64,000 bases of DNA. Origin: PFJX01 sp964542455 (GTDB lineage: Bacteria > Pseudomonadota > Gammaproteobacteria > Burkholderiales > Thiobacillaceae). The DNA lies in contig CAZIUC010000011.1 of the NCBI GenBank assembly GCA_964542455.1, positions 1 to 64,000 of the forward strand. Direction: 5' to 3'. The notes beneath the pieces were generated by a model, which saw only the letters and a list, made by a program, of their open reading frames with translations, did not search any database and was not told the DNA's origin. Both the position numbers and the translations under genes were made by a program. Shown piece by piece: positions 42,607-50,401 of this stretch. Within the stretch, counting starts at the first letter, position 1, and each line of letters begins with the position of its first letter.

Positions 42607-44238
42607 CTACACCCGGAATTGATTCACCAGGCTTTCCAGTTCCCGCGCCAGACCGGCAAGTCGTTCACTGGCGCCGTGGGTGTCGTGGACATGGCTGGCG
42701 GCTTCACGGGCGACGGCGCTGATGTCGCCGAGTTTCTGGTTGATGCTGCCCGCCGCGCTGCTCTGTCCCAGCGAATTGGTCGCGATCTGGGCGTTCATGC
42801 GGGTGATGACGCCCACCGATCCGGAAATGGTGGTGAGCGCGGCGGCGCTTTCCTCGACACTTTTCACGCTGGAATCGGTCTTCTCTTCCGCGCTCTGAAT
42901 GGCACCCACGGCCTCCTTGGCACGCCCCTGCACCATGACGATGATGCCTTCGATTTCTTCCGTGGCGGACTGGGTGCGCTGCGCCAGGGTGCGTACTTCA
43001 TCGGCGACCACGGCGAAACCGCGCCCCTGTTCGCCGGCGCGGGCTGCTTCGATGGCGGCGTTGAGGGCGAGCAGGTTGGTCTGTTCGGCAATCTCGCGAA
43101 TCAGGCCGATCACCCGGCCGATATCACGGCTATCGTTATCCAGGCGCTGAATGACCTGTACGGCCTGTTCCAGTTGCACCGACATGGCGGAGATCGCGCC
43201 CAGGGCATTGTTGGCGGTTATCGCGCCATCTTTCGCATCGCTGTCGGCCTGGCGGGCGGCGGAGGCCGCTTCCTGGGTGTTGTGCGCCACTTCCCCCACA
43301 CTTCTGGCGAGTTGGGTCAGCGTGGTCGCTAGCAGTTCGGTGTCACCGAGTTGCTTGTCGACCCCGGCCTGGGTATGGGTGGTGACCGTGACCAGATGGC
43401 TGGCCACCTGACTGAGATTACGGGTGGCGTCGCCGACCTGTCGGATGATGTCGGCGAAACGTTCCATCATGGTGTTGAAGGCACGCGCCGCGCGGGCGAT
43501 TTCATCCTTGCCGTCCACAGGAATGCGCAGGTTCAGGTCGGATTCCTGTTCGACCCGTGTCATCAGCGCGGTCAGGCGGTTGATCGGCGCCGCCACTGTG
43601 CGGCGCAGGGCAAGGGTGAGCAGGGCCATGCCGATGAAGAACAGCACCGCGTGGATGCCCAGGCTGGCCAGGCCCGCGTTGCGGATGCGCGCGTCCAGCG
43701 GCGCCAGGTCATAGCTGATACGCACCACGCCCAGCACACTGCCGCTGGGCACGCTGTGGCAGCCCAGACAGTTGACCCCACGGGTTTTTTCGCTGGCTCG
43801 GTAAGGGCGTGCCAGGGTGAGCCGGCGACCCTGTCCGGTTTCCTCGATGCGCGCGACTTCCTTGCCCAGCAAGGCGGCGCGATCCAGATCGTCGCTGGCC
43901 ATTTCCTTGCTGTCGGCCGGGCCGTACTGGCCGATCACGGCGTCGCCACGGATGACGCGCGCTTCCAGCACATGGGGTAAGGCCTTGATCTGCCGCGCGA
44001 GTTCGTCGCGTGTCACCATGCCGCCGGTCAGCATCAATTTGTTCAGACCATCGAAATAGGTATCAGCCACACCGCCGACATGGCTGCCGACGAATTCCTC
44101 AGCCAGGCTTTTCTGCGCGTAATAGGTGTGAAGCAGCGAGGTGGTGAGGATGACCAGAAACAGGCCCGCCGCGAAAGCGAGGATTCTGGCGGTGAGGGTG
44201 CCGGTGCAAAGGGCGAACAGCTTCACTGGAGTCTCCAT
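42607..44238 (-). CDS. Chemoreceptor with periplasmic c-type heme sensor
   Basis: 543 aa. Membrane segment 1 (about 17-39), periplasmic sensor (about 40-190), membrane segment 2 (about 193-212), HAMP (about 213-268), then the signalling domain with tip EQTNLLALNAAIEAARAGEQ. The periplasmic part contains CLGCH (Cys157, Cys160, His161), a c-type heme attachment site, in a Tll0287-like/DUF3365-type context. Heme-containing chemoreceptors of this kind sense redox state or gas in Geobacter-like bacteria. The cytochrome c maturation machinery is needed. A perfect sigma-28 promoter precedes it. No CheR docking pentapeptide ends the protein. Confidence 0.93.
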   Translation of the reverse strand: METPVKLFALCTGTLTARILAFAAGLFLVILTTSLLHTYYAQKSLAEEFVGSHVGGVADTYFDGLNKLMLTGGMVTRDELARQIKALPHVLEARVIRGDAVIGQYGPADSKEMASDDLDRAALLGKEVARIEETGQGRRLTLARPYRASEKTRGVNCLGCHSVPSGSVLGVVRISYDLAPLDARIRNAGLASLGIHAVLFFIGMALLTLALRRTVAAPINRLTALMTRVEQESDLNLRIPVDGKDEIARAARAFNTMMERFADIIRQVGDATRNLSQVASHLVTVTTHTQAGVDKQLGDTELLATTLTQLARSVGEVAHNTQEAASAARQADSDAKDGAITANNALGAISAMSVQLEQAVQVIQRLDNDSRDIGRVIGLIREIAEQTNLLALNAAIEAARAGEQGRGFAVVADEVRTLAQRTQSATEEIEGIIVMVQGRAKEAVGAIQSAEEKTDSSVKSVEESAAALTTISGSVGVITRMNAQIATNSLGQSSAAGSINQKLGDISAVAREAASHVHDTHGASERLAGLARELESLVNQFRV

Positions 44239-44261
44239 CCATGTTGTAGGGATTTGCCGCC

Positions 44262-44288
44262 TTATCGGCGGCGGGAGACGAAACTTGA
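44262..44288 (-). promoter_or_regulatory. FliA (sigma-28) promoter of the heme chemoreceptor
   Basis: On the minus strand: TCAAGTTT (44288-44281), 11 bp, GCCGATAA (44269-44262), 24 nt upstream of the ATG. The -10 element is a perfect match to the class III consensus, and the -35 differs at one position. Confidence 0.88.
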
Positions 44289-44318
44289 ACCGGTACTGGT
44301 TGGCCGCGCTCGAAGGGC

Positions 44319-44870
44319 TTAGTTCTGGTTGTAGAAACCACCGGATTTCAGGTTGTGCTGGATGTCCGGCAGCCTGACCGCGCCTTCCACGGTGCAGAAG
44401 TAGTGATAGAACAGCTCACGGCGAAAGTCGTTGAGGCTGCGGCCCTGGATCGGCTCCCACTTGGCGTAACGGTTGCGTGCCCACTCGCCGCCGTTTTTGC
44501 CGTCATTGCGGCCGAAGGCATAGAGCTTGCGTTCGCCGGTTGCGCAACGCATCCCCTCGAAGCTGGTGGTTTCCGCGCCGGAGGGGCTTTTCACCACCAT
44601 GCTGTAGCGCACCACGCCGTCCGCGCTGGCGCTGACCGAGGCGTAGTCGACGAAAAACTGGTTGCTGGAGCGGGCGCTCAGAGTGATGGGGATGAAGTTT
44701 TCCGGCTTGGGGTAAGGCGGAAGCTGGTGTTGCAGTTCCTGCCACTTGGCGTTGTCGTCGAAAGCGTATTCGAAGTTGGACCACTTGTTTTCCTCTCCCC
44801 AAACCAGCGGATCGGCGGCGTGGGCGGGCAAACAAGACAGGGCCAGGAACAGAAGGAAGGCGCGGCGCAT
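44319..44870 (-). CDS. Exported CNP1-like family protein
   Basis: 183 aa. Signal peptide MRRAFLLFLALSCLPAHA (cleavage after Ala18, before ADP). The mature protein resembles the CNP1-like family (betaproteobacterial, unknown function): WGEENKWSNFEYAFDD, PPYPKPENFIPITLSARSSN, RCATGERKLYAFGRND and the Trp-containing KWEPIQGRSLNDFRRELFYHY. Two Cys, in MRCATGE and YFCTVEG, may form a disulfide. ATG 44870; the longer in-frame extension is not signal-like. Confidence 0.82.
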   Translation of the reverse strand: MRRAFLLFLALSCLPAHAADPLVWGEENKWSNFEYAFDDNAKWQELQHQLPPYPKPENFIPITLSARSSNQFFVDYASVSASADGVVRYSMVVKSPSGAETTSFEGMRCATGERKLYAFGRNDGKNGGEWARNRYAKWEPIQGRSLNDFRRELFYHYFCTVEGAVRLPDIQHNLKSGGFYNQN

Positions 44871-44913
44871 ATCAGTTTCGCGCGGCCGTTCCGAAGGAAC
44901 TGACCTCTCCCTT

Positions 44914-44943
44914 GGGGGGGACGAGCGCAGTGAGTCAGGGGGG
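44914..44943. repeat. G-run/GAGCGCAGTGAG repeat between ispH and the CNP1-like gene
   Basis: A GGGGGGG run, then ACGAGCGCAGTGAGTCA, then another G run. It resembles the sequence at 60346-60375 in the 3' end of the first cheW. The centre is complementary, so it can fold as a hairpin. Confidence 0.5.
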
Positions 44944-44968
44944 CGTTTCATATCGGGCTCCAGAAAAT

Positions 44969-45898
44969 TCAGATTAGTAATCCCTTGGGTAACGGGAAAT
45001 TGACGTTTTCCTCGACGCCCTCCAGGGGGGTGAGTGTGCTGGCGCCGAGTTCACGCAGGCGTTGGATGACGCCTTCAACCAGAACTTCCGGAGCCGAGGC
45101 GCCGGCGGTGACGCCCACATGCCGCTTCCCCTCCAACCACTCCGGCCGCAACTGGCCTGCGTTATCCACCATATAAGCGGGTGTGCCGGCCTTGGCCGCG
45201 ACTTCGCGCAAACGGTTGGAGTTGGAGCTGTTCGGTGAGCCGACCACGATCACCACGTCACATTGCGCGGTCAATGATTTCACCGCGTCCTGGCGATTCT
45301 GGGTGGCGTAGCAGATGTCATCCTTCTTGGGGCCGCGTATTTTCGGAAAGCGCGCTCGTAGCGCCGCCACCACGCGACTGGCATCGTCCATCGACAACGT
45401 GGTCTGGGTGACATAGGCCAGTTTCGTCGTGTCGGCCACGTTCAGCCTGGCGACATCCTCCGCGGTTTCCACCAGATGCATGCCGGCGTCCGACTGGCCC
45501 ATGGTGCCTTCCACTTCCGGGTGGCCCTTGTGGCCGATCATGACGATCTCCAGGCCGGCTTCGCGCATCTTTTTTACTTCCACATGTACTTTCGTGACCA
45601 GCGGGCAGGTGGCGTCATAGACATTGAAACCGCGCGCCTCGGCCTCGTGCCGCACCGCGAGCGACACGCCGTGGGCGCTGTAGATCAGGGTGGCGCCGGC
45701 CGGCACGTCGGCCAGATCTTCGATGAAGATCGCGCCCTTGGCCTTGAGGTCATCCACCACGAATTTGTTGTGGACGACTTCATGGCGCACATAGATGGGC
45801 GCGCCATGTTTTTCCAGTGCGCGTTCGACGATGGTGATGGCGCGATCGACGCCGGCGCAGAAACCGCGCGGATTGGCCAGGAGAATGGTTTTAGACAT
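44969..45898 (-). CDS. ispH: 4-hydroxy-3-methylbut-2-enyl diphosphate reductase IspH
   Basis: 309 aa. Last step of the MEP pathway: an iron-sulfur enzyme yielding IPP and DMAPP. The cluster cysteines are Cys14 (ANPRGFCAGV), the one in DATCPLVTKV and the one in DICYATQNRQ. VGSPNSSNSN is also conserved. It follows the FKBP gene by 2 nt on the same strand, the usual fkpB-ispH pairing. Confidence 0.97.
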   Translation of the reverse strand: MSKTILLANPRGFCAGVDRAITIVERALEKHGAPIYVRHEVVHNKFVVDDLKAKGAIFIEDLADVPAGATLIYSAHGVSLAVRHEAEARGFNVYDATCPLVTKVHVEVKKMREAGLEIVMIGHKGHPEVEGTMGQSDAGMHLVETAEDVARLNVADTTKLAYVTQTTLSMDDASRVVAALRARFPKIRGPKKDDICYATQNRQDAVKSLTAQCDVVIVVGSPNSSNSNRLREVAAKAGTPAYMVDNAGQLRPEWLEGKRHVGVTAGASAPEVLVEGVIQRLRELGASTLTPLEGVEENVNFPLPKGLLI

Positions 45899-45900
45899 GG

Positions 45901-46341
45901 TTATTTCGGTTCGATAGCGAGTATCTGGACTTCGAAGTTGACCGGCAGCCCGGCCAGCGGGTGGTTGAAATCGACGCGCACGGTGTCCGGGTCGATCTCC
46001 AACACCGCGCCGGTCAGCGTCTGGCCGTTGGGCAGGGTGAAATCGACGCTGCTGTTCACGGCGAGTTCCATATCGTCAGGAAAGTCGCCACGCGGCAGGC
46101 TATGGATCATGGCCGGATCATGCGAGCCGAACGCCTCGCCGGGGGCCAGGTCGAACAGCCGGTGGTCGCCGGCGCGCAAACCGAGCAACAGGGTTTCCAG
46201 GCGCGGGTCGATTTCGCCGTGGCCGAGGGTAAAGGTCTCTGGTCCTTCGGTGAAAGTGTCGACCAGAATTTCGCTCTGGCAGGACAGGCGGTAATGCAAG
46301 GTGACCTGGTCACCCAGGCGCAGGGAAGCGGAATCCGTCAT
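45901..46341 (-). CDS. fkpB: FKBP-type peptidyl-prolyl isomerase, FkpB/SlpA-like
   Basis: 146 aa. FKBP domain with an inserted flap (IF) domain, as in SlpA: VTLHYRLSC, VDTFTEGPETFTLGHGEI, FDLAPGEAFG and the NHPLAGLPVNFEVQILAIE ending. It is cytoplasmic, with no signal peptide. It isomerises prolyl bonds and acts as a folding helper. Located directly upstream of ispH, as in E. coli. Confidence 0.92.
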   Translation of the reverse strand: MTDSASLRLGDQVTLHYRLSCQSEILVDTFTEGPETFTLGHGEIDPRLETLLLGLRAGDHRLFDLAPGEAFGSHDPAMIHSLPRGDFPDDMELAVNSSVDFTLPNGQTLTGAVLEIDPDTVRVDFNHPLAGLPVNFEVQILAIEPK

Positions 46342-46445
46342 GGGAATGGCAAGACAAGCGAACAGCGCGCGAGTTTACCGCCCACCCAGTCCACATTCCG
46401 AAATCCGAAGGCGCTATCGCGCTGACTCGTGACGCGGGCAGGCGA

Positions 46446-46553
46446 GGTTCCCCCCTTTGGAAAGGGGGGCTAGGGGGGATTTGCGGACGCTTGGGCATGC
46501 GCCACCCGTGGAAAAATCCCCCTCTGTCCCCCTTTGGTAAAGGGGGAGGCCAC
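46446..46553. repeat. ~108-bp palindromic C/G-run element
   Basis: CCCCCCTTTGGAAAGGGGGG, then CTAGGGGGGATTT at the left, answered by AAATCCCCCTCTG and CCCCCTTTGGTAAAGGGGG at the right. It forms a large inverted repeat with a short loop and fills the gap between the FKBP gene and the PAS-GGDEF gene. It belongs with the G/C-run palindromes at 61448 and 63065 in style, but not in detail. Confidence 0.75.
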
Positions 46554-46557
46554 TTCC

Positions 46558-47472
46558 TCATCCGCTGGTCACGACCCGGTCGCGCCCGGCCTGTTTGGCC
46601 AGATAAAGGCGGCGGTCGGCGAGGTTGAGCAAGTCGGCGGGGGGCAGGGGGGTGTCGGTTTCGAACAGGGCGACGCCGATGCTGCAGGTGATCGCGCCGA
46701 TGGGCAGGTTGCCCAGGCTACTCTGGCTGGTCTGGCGCACGATGCGTTCGGCCACCTCGTGGCTCAAGGCCTGGCCGCAACAGGGCAGCAGAATCAGGAA
46801 TTCCTCACCGCCGAAGCGCACCACGATATCCGACTCGCGCACCCAGGTGGTCAACTGCCGCGCGAAATCCTGCAGCACCCGGTCGCCGACGGGATGGCCG
46901 TGACGGTCGTTGATCTCCTTGAAATGGTCCACGTCCAGCATCATGGCGGCGATCGGGTAATGGTGCCGCTGCGCCTGGCGCTGCTGATGGTCCAGCCATT
47001 CCCACATGAAGCGGCGGTTGAACAGACCGGTCAGCGGGTCGCGGTTGACGTCGTGCTCCAGACGCTGTGCCACATCGTTTAGCGCTTCGGTGCGTAGCAC
47101 GCTGCCGGTCACATCGATCACGCTGACCAGAGCCAGGCGTTCACTGTCCCGCTCGTAGGCCTCGATATGCACATGCTGGCGCATCAGGCCGAAGCCGTGC
47201 CGCGCGAGGTGCGGCAAGTCGATGGGAATCAGATAGCGATGCAGGGCTTGCGACAGAATCTGCGGCCCGCCGTTGCGCAGAACTTGCCCCACAGCCATCT
47301 GAAAGCGCGGATTGCGGAAGCCGGGGAACAGGTCTTCCAGGCGCTGTGAGATGGCGCGGGTGTCGGGAATGCCGGTGTGCTCGACCAGCCAGCGGTTCCA
47401 GTCGCGGATGCGCATCTGGCCATCCAGCACCAGGACGCCGATGGGCAGGGGGTCGTAGGGCTTGCTGTTCAT
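46558..47472 (-). CDS. PAS-GGDEF diguanylate cyclase
   Basis: 304 aa. An N-terminal PAS-like domain (about 10-125) precedes a GGDEF domain with GGEEF at 221-225, so the active site is intact, and RESD at 212-215 five residues before it as an inhibitory c-di-GMP site. Product feedback is therefore likely. No REC domain, so it differs from WspR: it may be regulated through PAS ligand or via the chemosensory cluster indirectly. Last gene of the cluster, 17 nt after cheC. Confidence 0.93.
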   Translation of the reverse strand: MNSKPYDPLPIGVLVLDGQMRIRDWNRWLVEHTGIPDTRAISQRLEDLFPGFRNPRFQMAVGQVLRNGGPQILSQALHRYLIPIDLPHLARHGFGLMRQHVHIEAYERDSERLALVSVIDVTGSVLRTEALNDVAQRLEHDVNRDPLTGLFNRRFMWEWLDHQQRQAQRHHYPIAAMMLDVDHFKEINDRHGHPVGDRVLQDFARQLTTWVRESDIVVRFGGEEFLILLPCCGQALSHEVAERIVRQTSQSSLGNLPIGAITCSIGVALFETDTPLPPADLLNLADRRLYLAKQAGRDRVVTSG

Positions 47473-47489
47473 GGTTGCCTTCGCTGGGG

Positions 47490-48104
47490 TTAATCCGCGG
47501 CCAGGATCAGGGCCTGAACCGCGAACATCACCTTTTCCGCCGCAGCCGCCGACAGTATCAGCAGGATGGCCCCATCCAGTTCGCGCCGGGTGGCGGTCAG
47601 GCGAGTGTGGATCAGCAGTGCCGGCTGCTCCGCGTGATCCAGCGTCGCGTCGTTGAACATGTCCTGAGCGGAGGCTTCGGCGAAGCGCGGCACGGAGACG
47701 TCGATACGCAGTTCCAGCATGTCCGCCATGGCGCTGACGCAGGAGGAAATGAGGATGTTGCCGATTTCGGTCATCGCCTCATGTTCGAACGCACGCAGGT
47801 CCAGGGCATGCAGCGGCGCGGCGTGCCCGAGCAGATCCTGGAACAGGAGTTGGCTGCCGCTTGCGGGTAGCAGCAGGGCGATGCGGCCGCTCAATTCACC
47901 GGACATGCGTTGGTAGACGCAGGACAGCTCGCCGCCCTTGCTGTCGAGCTGCGCGCTGGCCTCGCTCGCGGTACAGAGCTCAACGCGCGGCACCGCGATT
48001 CGAATCGGTTCGTTCAGGAGGATGGAAAGCTGGCGCGCGGCCCGGCTGATGCCGATATTGCCCAGTTCGGTGAGCACGTCGCGTTGCGCGTCCGACAGAT
48101 GCAT
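47490..48104 (-). CDS. cheC: CheC-like CheY-P phosphatase
   Basis: 204 aa from ATG 48104. It shows two copies of the phosphatase motif of CheC/CheX/FliY: ELGNIGISRAARQLS (about 14-28) and EIGNILISSCVSAMADML (about 110-130), each with the conserved Glu and Asn. CheC dephosphorylates CheY-type receivers and can bind CheD; no cheD is visible here. CheC is not a usual part of Wsp-type clusters. Located between the Hpt-REC gene and the diguanylate cyclase gene. Confidence 0.85.
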   Translation of the reverse strand: MHLSDAQRDVLTELGNIGISRAARQLSILLNEPIRIAVPRVELCTASEASAQLDSKGGELSCVYQRMSGELSGRIALLLPASGSQLLFQDLLGHAAPLHALDLRAFEHEAMTEIGNILISSCVSAMADMLELRIDVSVPRFAEASAQDMFNDATLDHAEQPALLIHTRLTATRRELDGAILLILSAAAAEKVMFAVQALILAAD

Positions 48105-48115
48105 CGTTTGCCGCC

Positions 48116-48922
48116 CTAAGCGGTGGTCCGCAGCACGGTGGCGATCTTGTCGCCGCTCACCGGCTTTTCCAGCACCCCGGCGAAACCCGCCGCGCGCGCT
48201 TCGTCGAGTACAGCCTGCTGCACATTGGCGGTGAGCAGGATACAACATGGGTTGAGTCCGGCCGCGCGCAGATCGCGGGCGATCTCAACGCCATTGCAGT
48301 CGGGCATGTTGTAGTCCAGGAACACCACGTCCGGCCGGACTTCCAGCGCGATCCGCAGCGCGTTTTCGGCATCCCCCGCTTCATGTACGACGTGCCCGCT
48401 GTCCGCCGGCATATGAATCCGGAACAGCAGCCGCGAGGTGGAGGAATCATCCACCACCAGCAGCACCAGCGGACGCTCGCCGAGTGCGCAGGGTGAAAGC
48501 TCGTCCAGGCTGGCGCGCTGCATCAGGGTCTGCATGCTGCTGAGCATCTCGCGCATCGGCATTTCCGGCTCATTGACGGCGAGCAGTTCGATCAACGGCG
48601 TCTTGCGGCACTGCTCCAGCAGCGCGGTGACCGCCTGGGTGAGCAGCGCGTGGGTTTCCTCATGTTGGCCGCCGCGTTTCAGGTGGCGCAATAGCCGCGC
48701 GTAGCCCGCCACCACCCGGCTGTAGTGTTCCAGCCAGGGCAGGTCCACCGCGCGCGCGCCGCCGTGCAGGCTGTCGAATTCCTGGTGGACCTGATCGTAG
48801 TCGCAGCCTTCCGGTCCTTGCTCCAGGCTGGCGAGCGCTCGCGCCAGACGTTCCCGCGTCTCCTTGCAGAAGACATCCAGAAGGGCTTCACGCGACAACG
48901 GTGTGTCTTGAGGAGACATCAT
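48116..48922 (-). CDS. Hpt-receiver protein
   Basis: 268 aa. N-terminal histidine phosphotransfer-like domain (about 1-110; DSLHGGARAVDLPWLEHYSRVV holds the candidate His) and a C-terminal receiver domain (about 150-268) with LVVDDSSTSRLLF and the acceptor Asp in DVVFLDYNMPD, then LTANVQ and LEKPVSG. It may act as a phosphate sink or as an extra output for CheA. The ATG at 48922 overlaps the cheB stop by one base, with AAGGAG just upstream. ATG 48919 is an alternative. Confidence 0.85.
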   Translation of the reverse strand: MMSPQDTPLSREALLDVFCKETRERLARALASLEQGPEGCDYDQVHQEFDSLHGGARAVDLPWLEHYSRVVAGYARLLRHLKRGGQHEETHALLTQAVTALLEQCRKTPLIELLAVNEPEMPMREMLSSMQTLMQRASLDELSPCALGERPLVLLVVDDSSTSRLLFRIHMPADSGHVVHEAGDAENALRIALEVRPDVVFLDYNMPDCNGVEIARDLRAAGLNPCCILLTANVQQAVLDEARAAGFAGVLEKPVSGDKIATVLRTTA

Positions 48923-49965
48923 CAACTCCTTGCCAGTTCGATGAGATGGGAGGGAATACGCGCCAACGGTACCACCTGATCCACGCAGCCGGCGGCGCGC
49001 GCCGCGCCAGGCATGCCGTAGACCACGGAGCTTTCCTCGTCCTGGGCGAAGACATGGCCGCCGGCGCGGTGCAGGGCGACCAGGCCGTCGCTGCCGTCCG
49101 AACCCATGCCGGTGAAGATGCCGCCGATCGCGGTGGCGCCGCAACAGCGCGCCAGGGAATGGAACAGGGCGGTGGCCGAGGGCCGGAACCGTTCGATAGG
49201 CGGCTCCGAAGACAAGCGTGTAAGCAGGCGGCCATCGTGGCGCGCCACTTCCAGATGCTGCGCATCCGGCGCGATATAGACGGTGCCCGCCTGCAAGGGT
49301 TGGTTCGCCTTGGCCAGACACACTTCCAGCAGGGTCTGGCCACATAGCCAGTTGACCAGACCGCCGACGAAGCCGGGCGAGATGTGTTGCACCACCAGGA
49401 GCGGTAGCGGATAGCCAATCGGCATGCCGGCCAGCAGCGTGGACAATGCCTGCGGCCCGCCGGTGGATAGCGCCAATCCGACCACCTCGTGGTGGTCGCC
49501 GCCGCGGCGTGGCACCGGAGCCTGGAAGATCGCCGCGCTCGGCTGCGGGCGGCGCCGGCGCACCACTTTCACCTCGGCCATCGCGCGCACCGTTTCCACC
49601 AGGTCGCGCCGTATCCTTTCGAAATCGGGATGACTCAGGCCGCGCGGCTTCTCGATCACCGCCAGCGCGCCTTCCTCGATGGCGCGGAAAGTGATGCGCA
49701 ATTCCTCGTCGTCCACGCTGGAACTGATCACCACGATGGGTAGCGGCTGCGTCGCCATGATCATGCGCGTGGCTTCGAAACCATCCATCACCGGCATGCG
49801 GATGTCCATGGTCACCATATCCGGCTTCAGCTCATGCGCCAGGGTCACCGCCTCGCGGCCATCGCGCGCGCGCCCGACCACTCGCATGTCCGGCTCGGCC
49901 TGGAATATCCCCCGCAGCAGGACGGCGACGACGTCGGAGTCTTCGGTAATGAGAATGTTGATCAT
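48922..49965 (-). CDS. cheB: Protein-glutamate methylesterase CheB
   Basis: 347 aa. Receiver domain (about 1-120, phosphoacceptor Asp54 in VTMDIRMPVMDG), linker, then the methylesterase domain with catalytic Ser167 (LSTGGP), His194 (VVQHISPGF) and Asp290 (TGMGSDG). It removes methyl groups from the receptors in this cluster. WspF is the corresponding Wsp protein. The ATG overlaps the stop of the four-helix-bundle gene (ATGA). Confidence 0.95.
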   Translation of the reverse strand: MINILITEDSDVVAVLLRGIFQAEPDMRVVGRARDGREAVTLAHELKPDMVTMDIRMPVMDGFEATRMIMATQPLPIVVISSSVDDEELRITFRAIEEGALAVIEKPRGLSHPDFERIRRDLVETVRAMAEVKVVRRRRPQPSAAIFQAPVPRRGGDHHEVVGLALSTGGPQALSTLLAGMPIGYPLPLLVVQHISPGFVGGLVNWLCGQTLLEVCLAKANQPLQAGTVYIAPDAQHLEVARHDGRLLTRLSSEPPIERFRPSATALFHSLARCCGATAIGGIFTGMGSDGSDGLVALHRAGGHVFAQDEESSVVYGMPGAARAAGCVDQVVPLARIPSHLIELARS

Positions 49966-50354
49966 CTCGGCGATTTCGGATTTCGGATTTCGGATTTCGG
50001 ATTTGTCGTTGACCGTGCGCTGTTGATGCTGGCGATGATGATCGCCAACAGTTCATTGGCCTCCGATTTCAAGGGGGCGATGGTGGCCTGAGGCAGTAGA
50101 TTTGCCTCTTCCATCAACTCGAACCAGTAAATGCATTCATCCGCCTCTTCTTCCACGATGCCAAGTTTGGCAATGAACTCCGCCCGCGATCTGGCCCGGC
50201 AAGCCGCACGGTAATTCGCCCCCACCGCCGTCCCCGCCCGCATCACCTGACGCCCAATTACCGTGGAAGACATGGATTTCGGCATCCCCTCCACCAACTG
50301 AATCACCGCCAAAGCAAACCGGCGTGTACGCAACTTCAACGTCTCCTTATCCAT
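49962..50354 (-). CDS. Four-helix-bundle protein (S23/Avd-like)
   Basis: 130 aa. A four-helix-bundle protein of the family that includes the 23S rRNA intervening-sequence S23 proteins and the Avd proteins of diversity-generating retroelements: LRTRRFALAVIQLVEGMP, MRAGTAVGANYRAACRARSR, FIAKLGIVEEEADECIYWFELM. The C-terminus reads NPKSEIRNPKSPR, which is the heptamer tract (49973-50004) translated. The gene lies between two inverted heptamer tracts. GGAGGG precedes the ATG. It stands in the middle of the chemosensory operon, where it has no obvious role; no reverse transcriptase is visible. Confidence 0.9.
   Translation of the reverse strand: MDKETLKLRTRRFALAVIQLVEGMPKSMSSTVIGRQVMRAGTAVGANYRAACRARSRAEFIAKLGIVEEEADECIYWFELMEEANLLPQATIAPLKSEANELLAIIIASINSARSTTNPKSEIRNPKSPR
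49973..50004. repeat. Heptamer tract (ATTTCGG)n, left side of the four-helix-bundle cassette
   Basis: Four full copies of ATTTCGG and a partial fifth. It encodes the C-terminus of the four-helix-bundle protein and ends 8 nt before the cheB ATG. The right tract at 50367 is the reverse complement. Confidence 0.9.
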
Positions 50355-50366
50355 TTACCCTCCACC

Positions 50367-50401
50367 CCGAAATCCGAAATCCGAAATCCGAAATCCGAAA
50401 T
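50367..50401. repeat. Heptamer tract (CCGAAAT)n, right side of the cassette
   Basis: Five copies of CCGAAAT, then C. It lies between the cheA stop (50401-50403) and the four-helix-bundle ATG (50354). It is inverted relative to the left tract, so the pair looks like terminal inverted repeats of a 430-bp unit. Confidence 0.9.

Noticed and set aside
49962..50354. Diversity-generating retroelement
   Set aside because: The four-helix-bundle protein is Avd-like, but no reverse transcriptase and no template/variable repeat pair is visible in the window.
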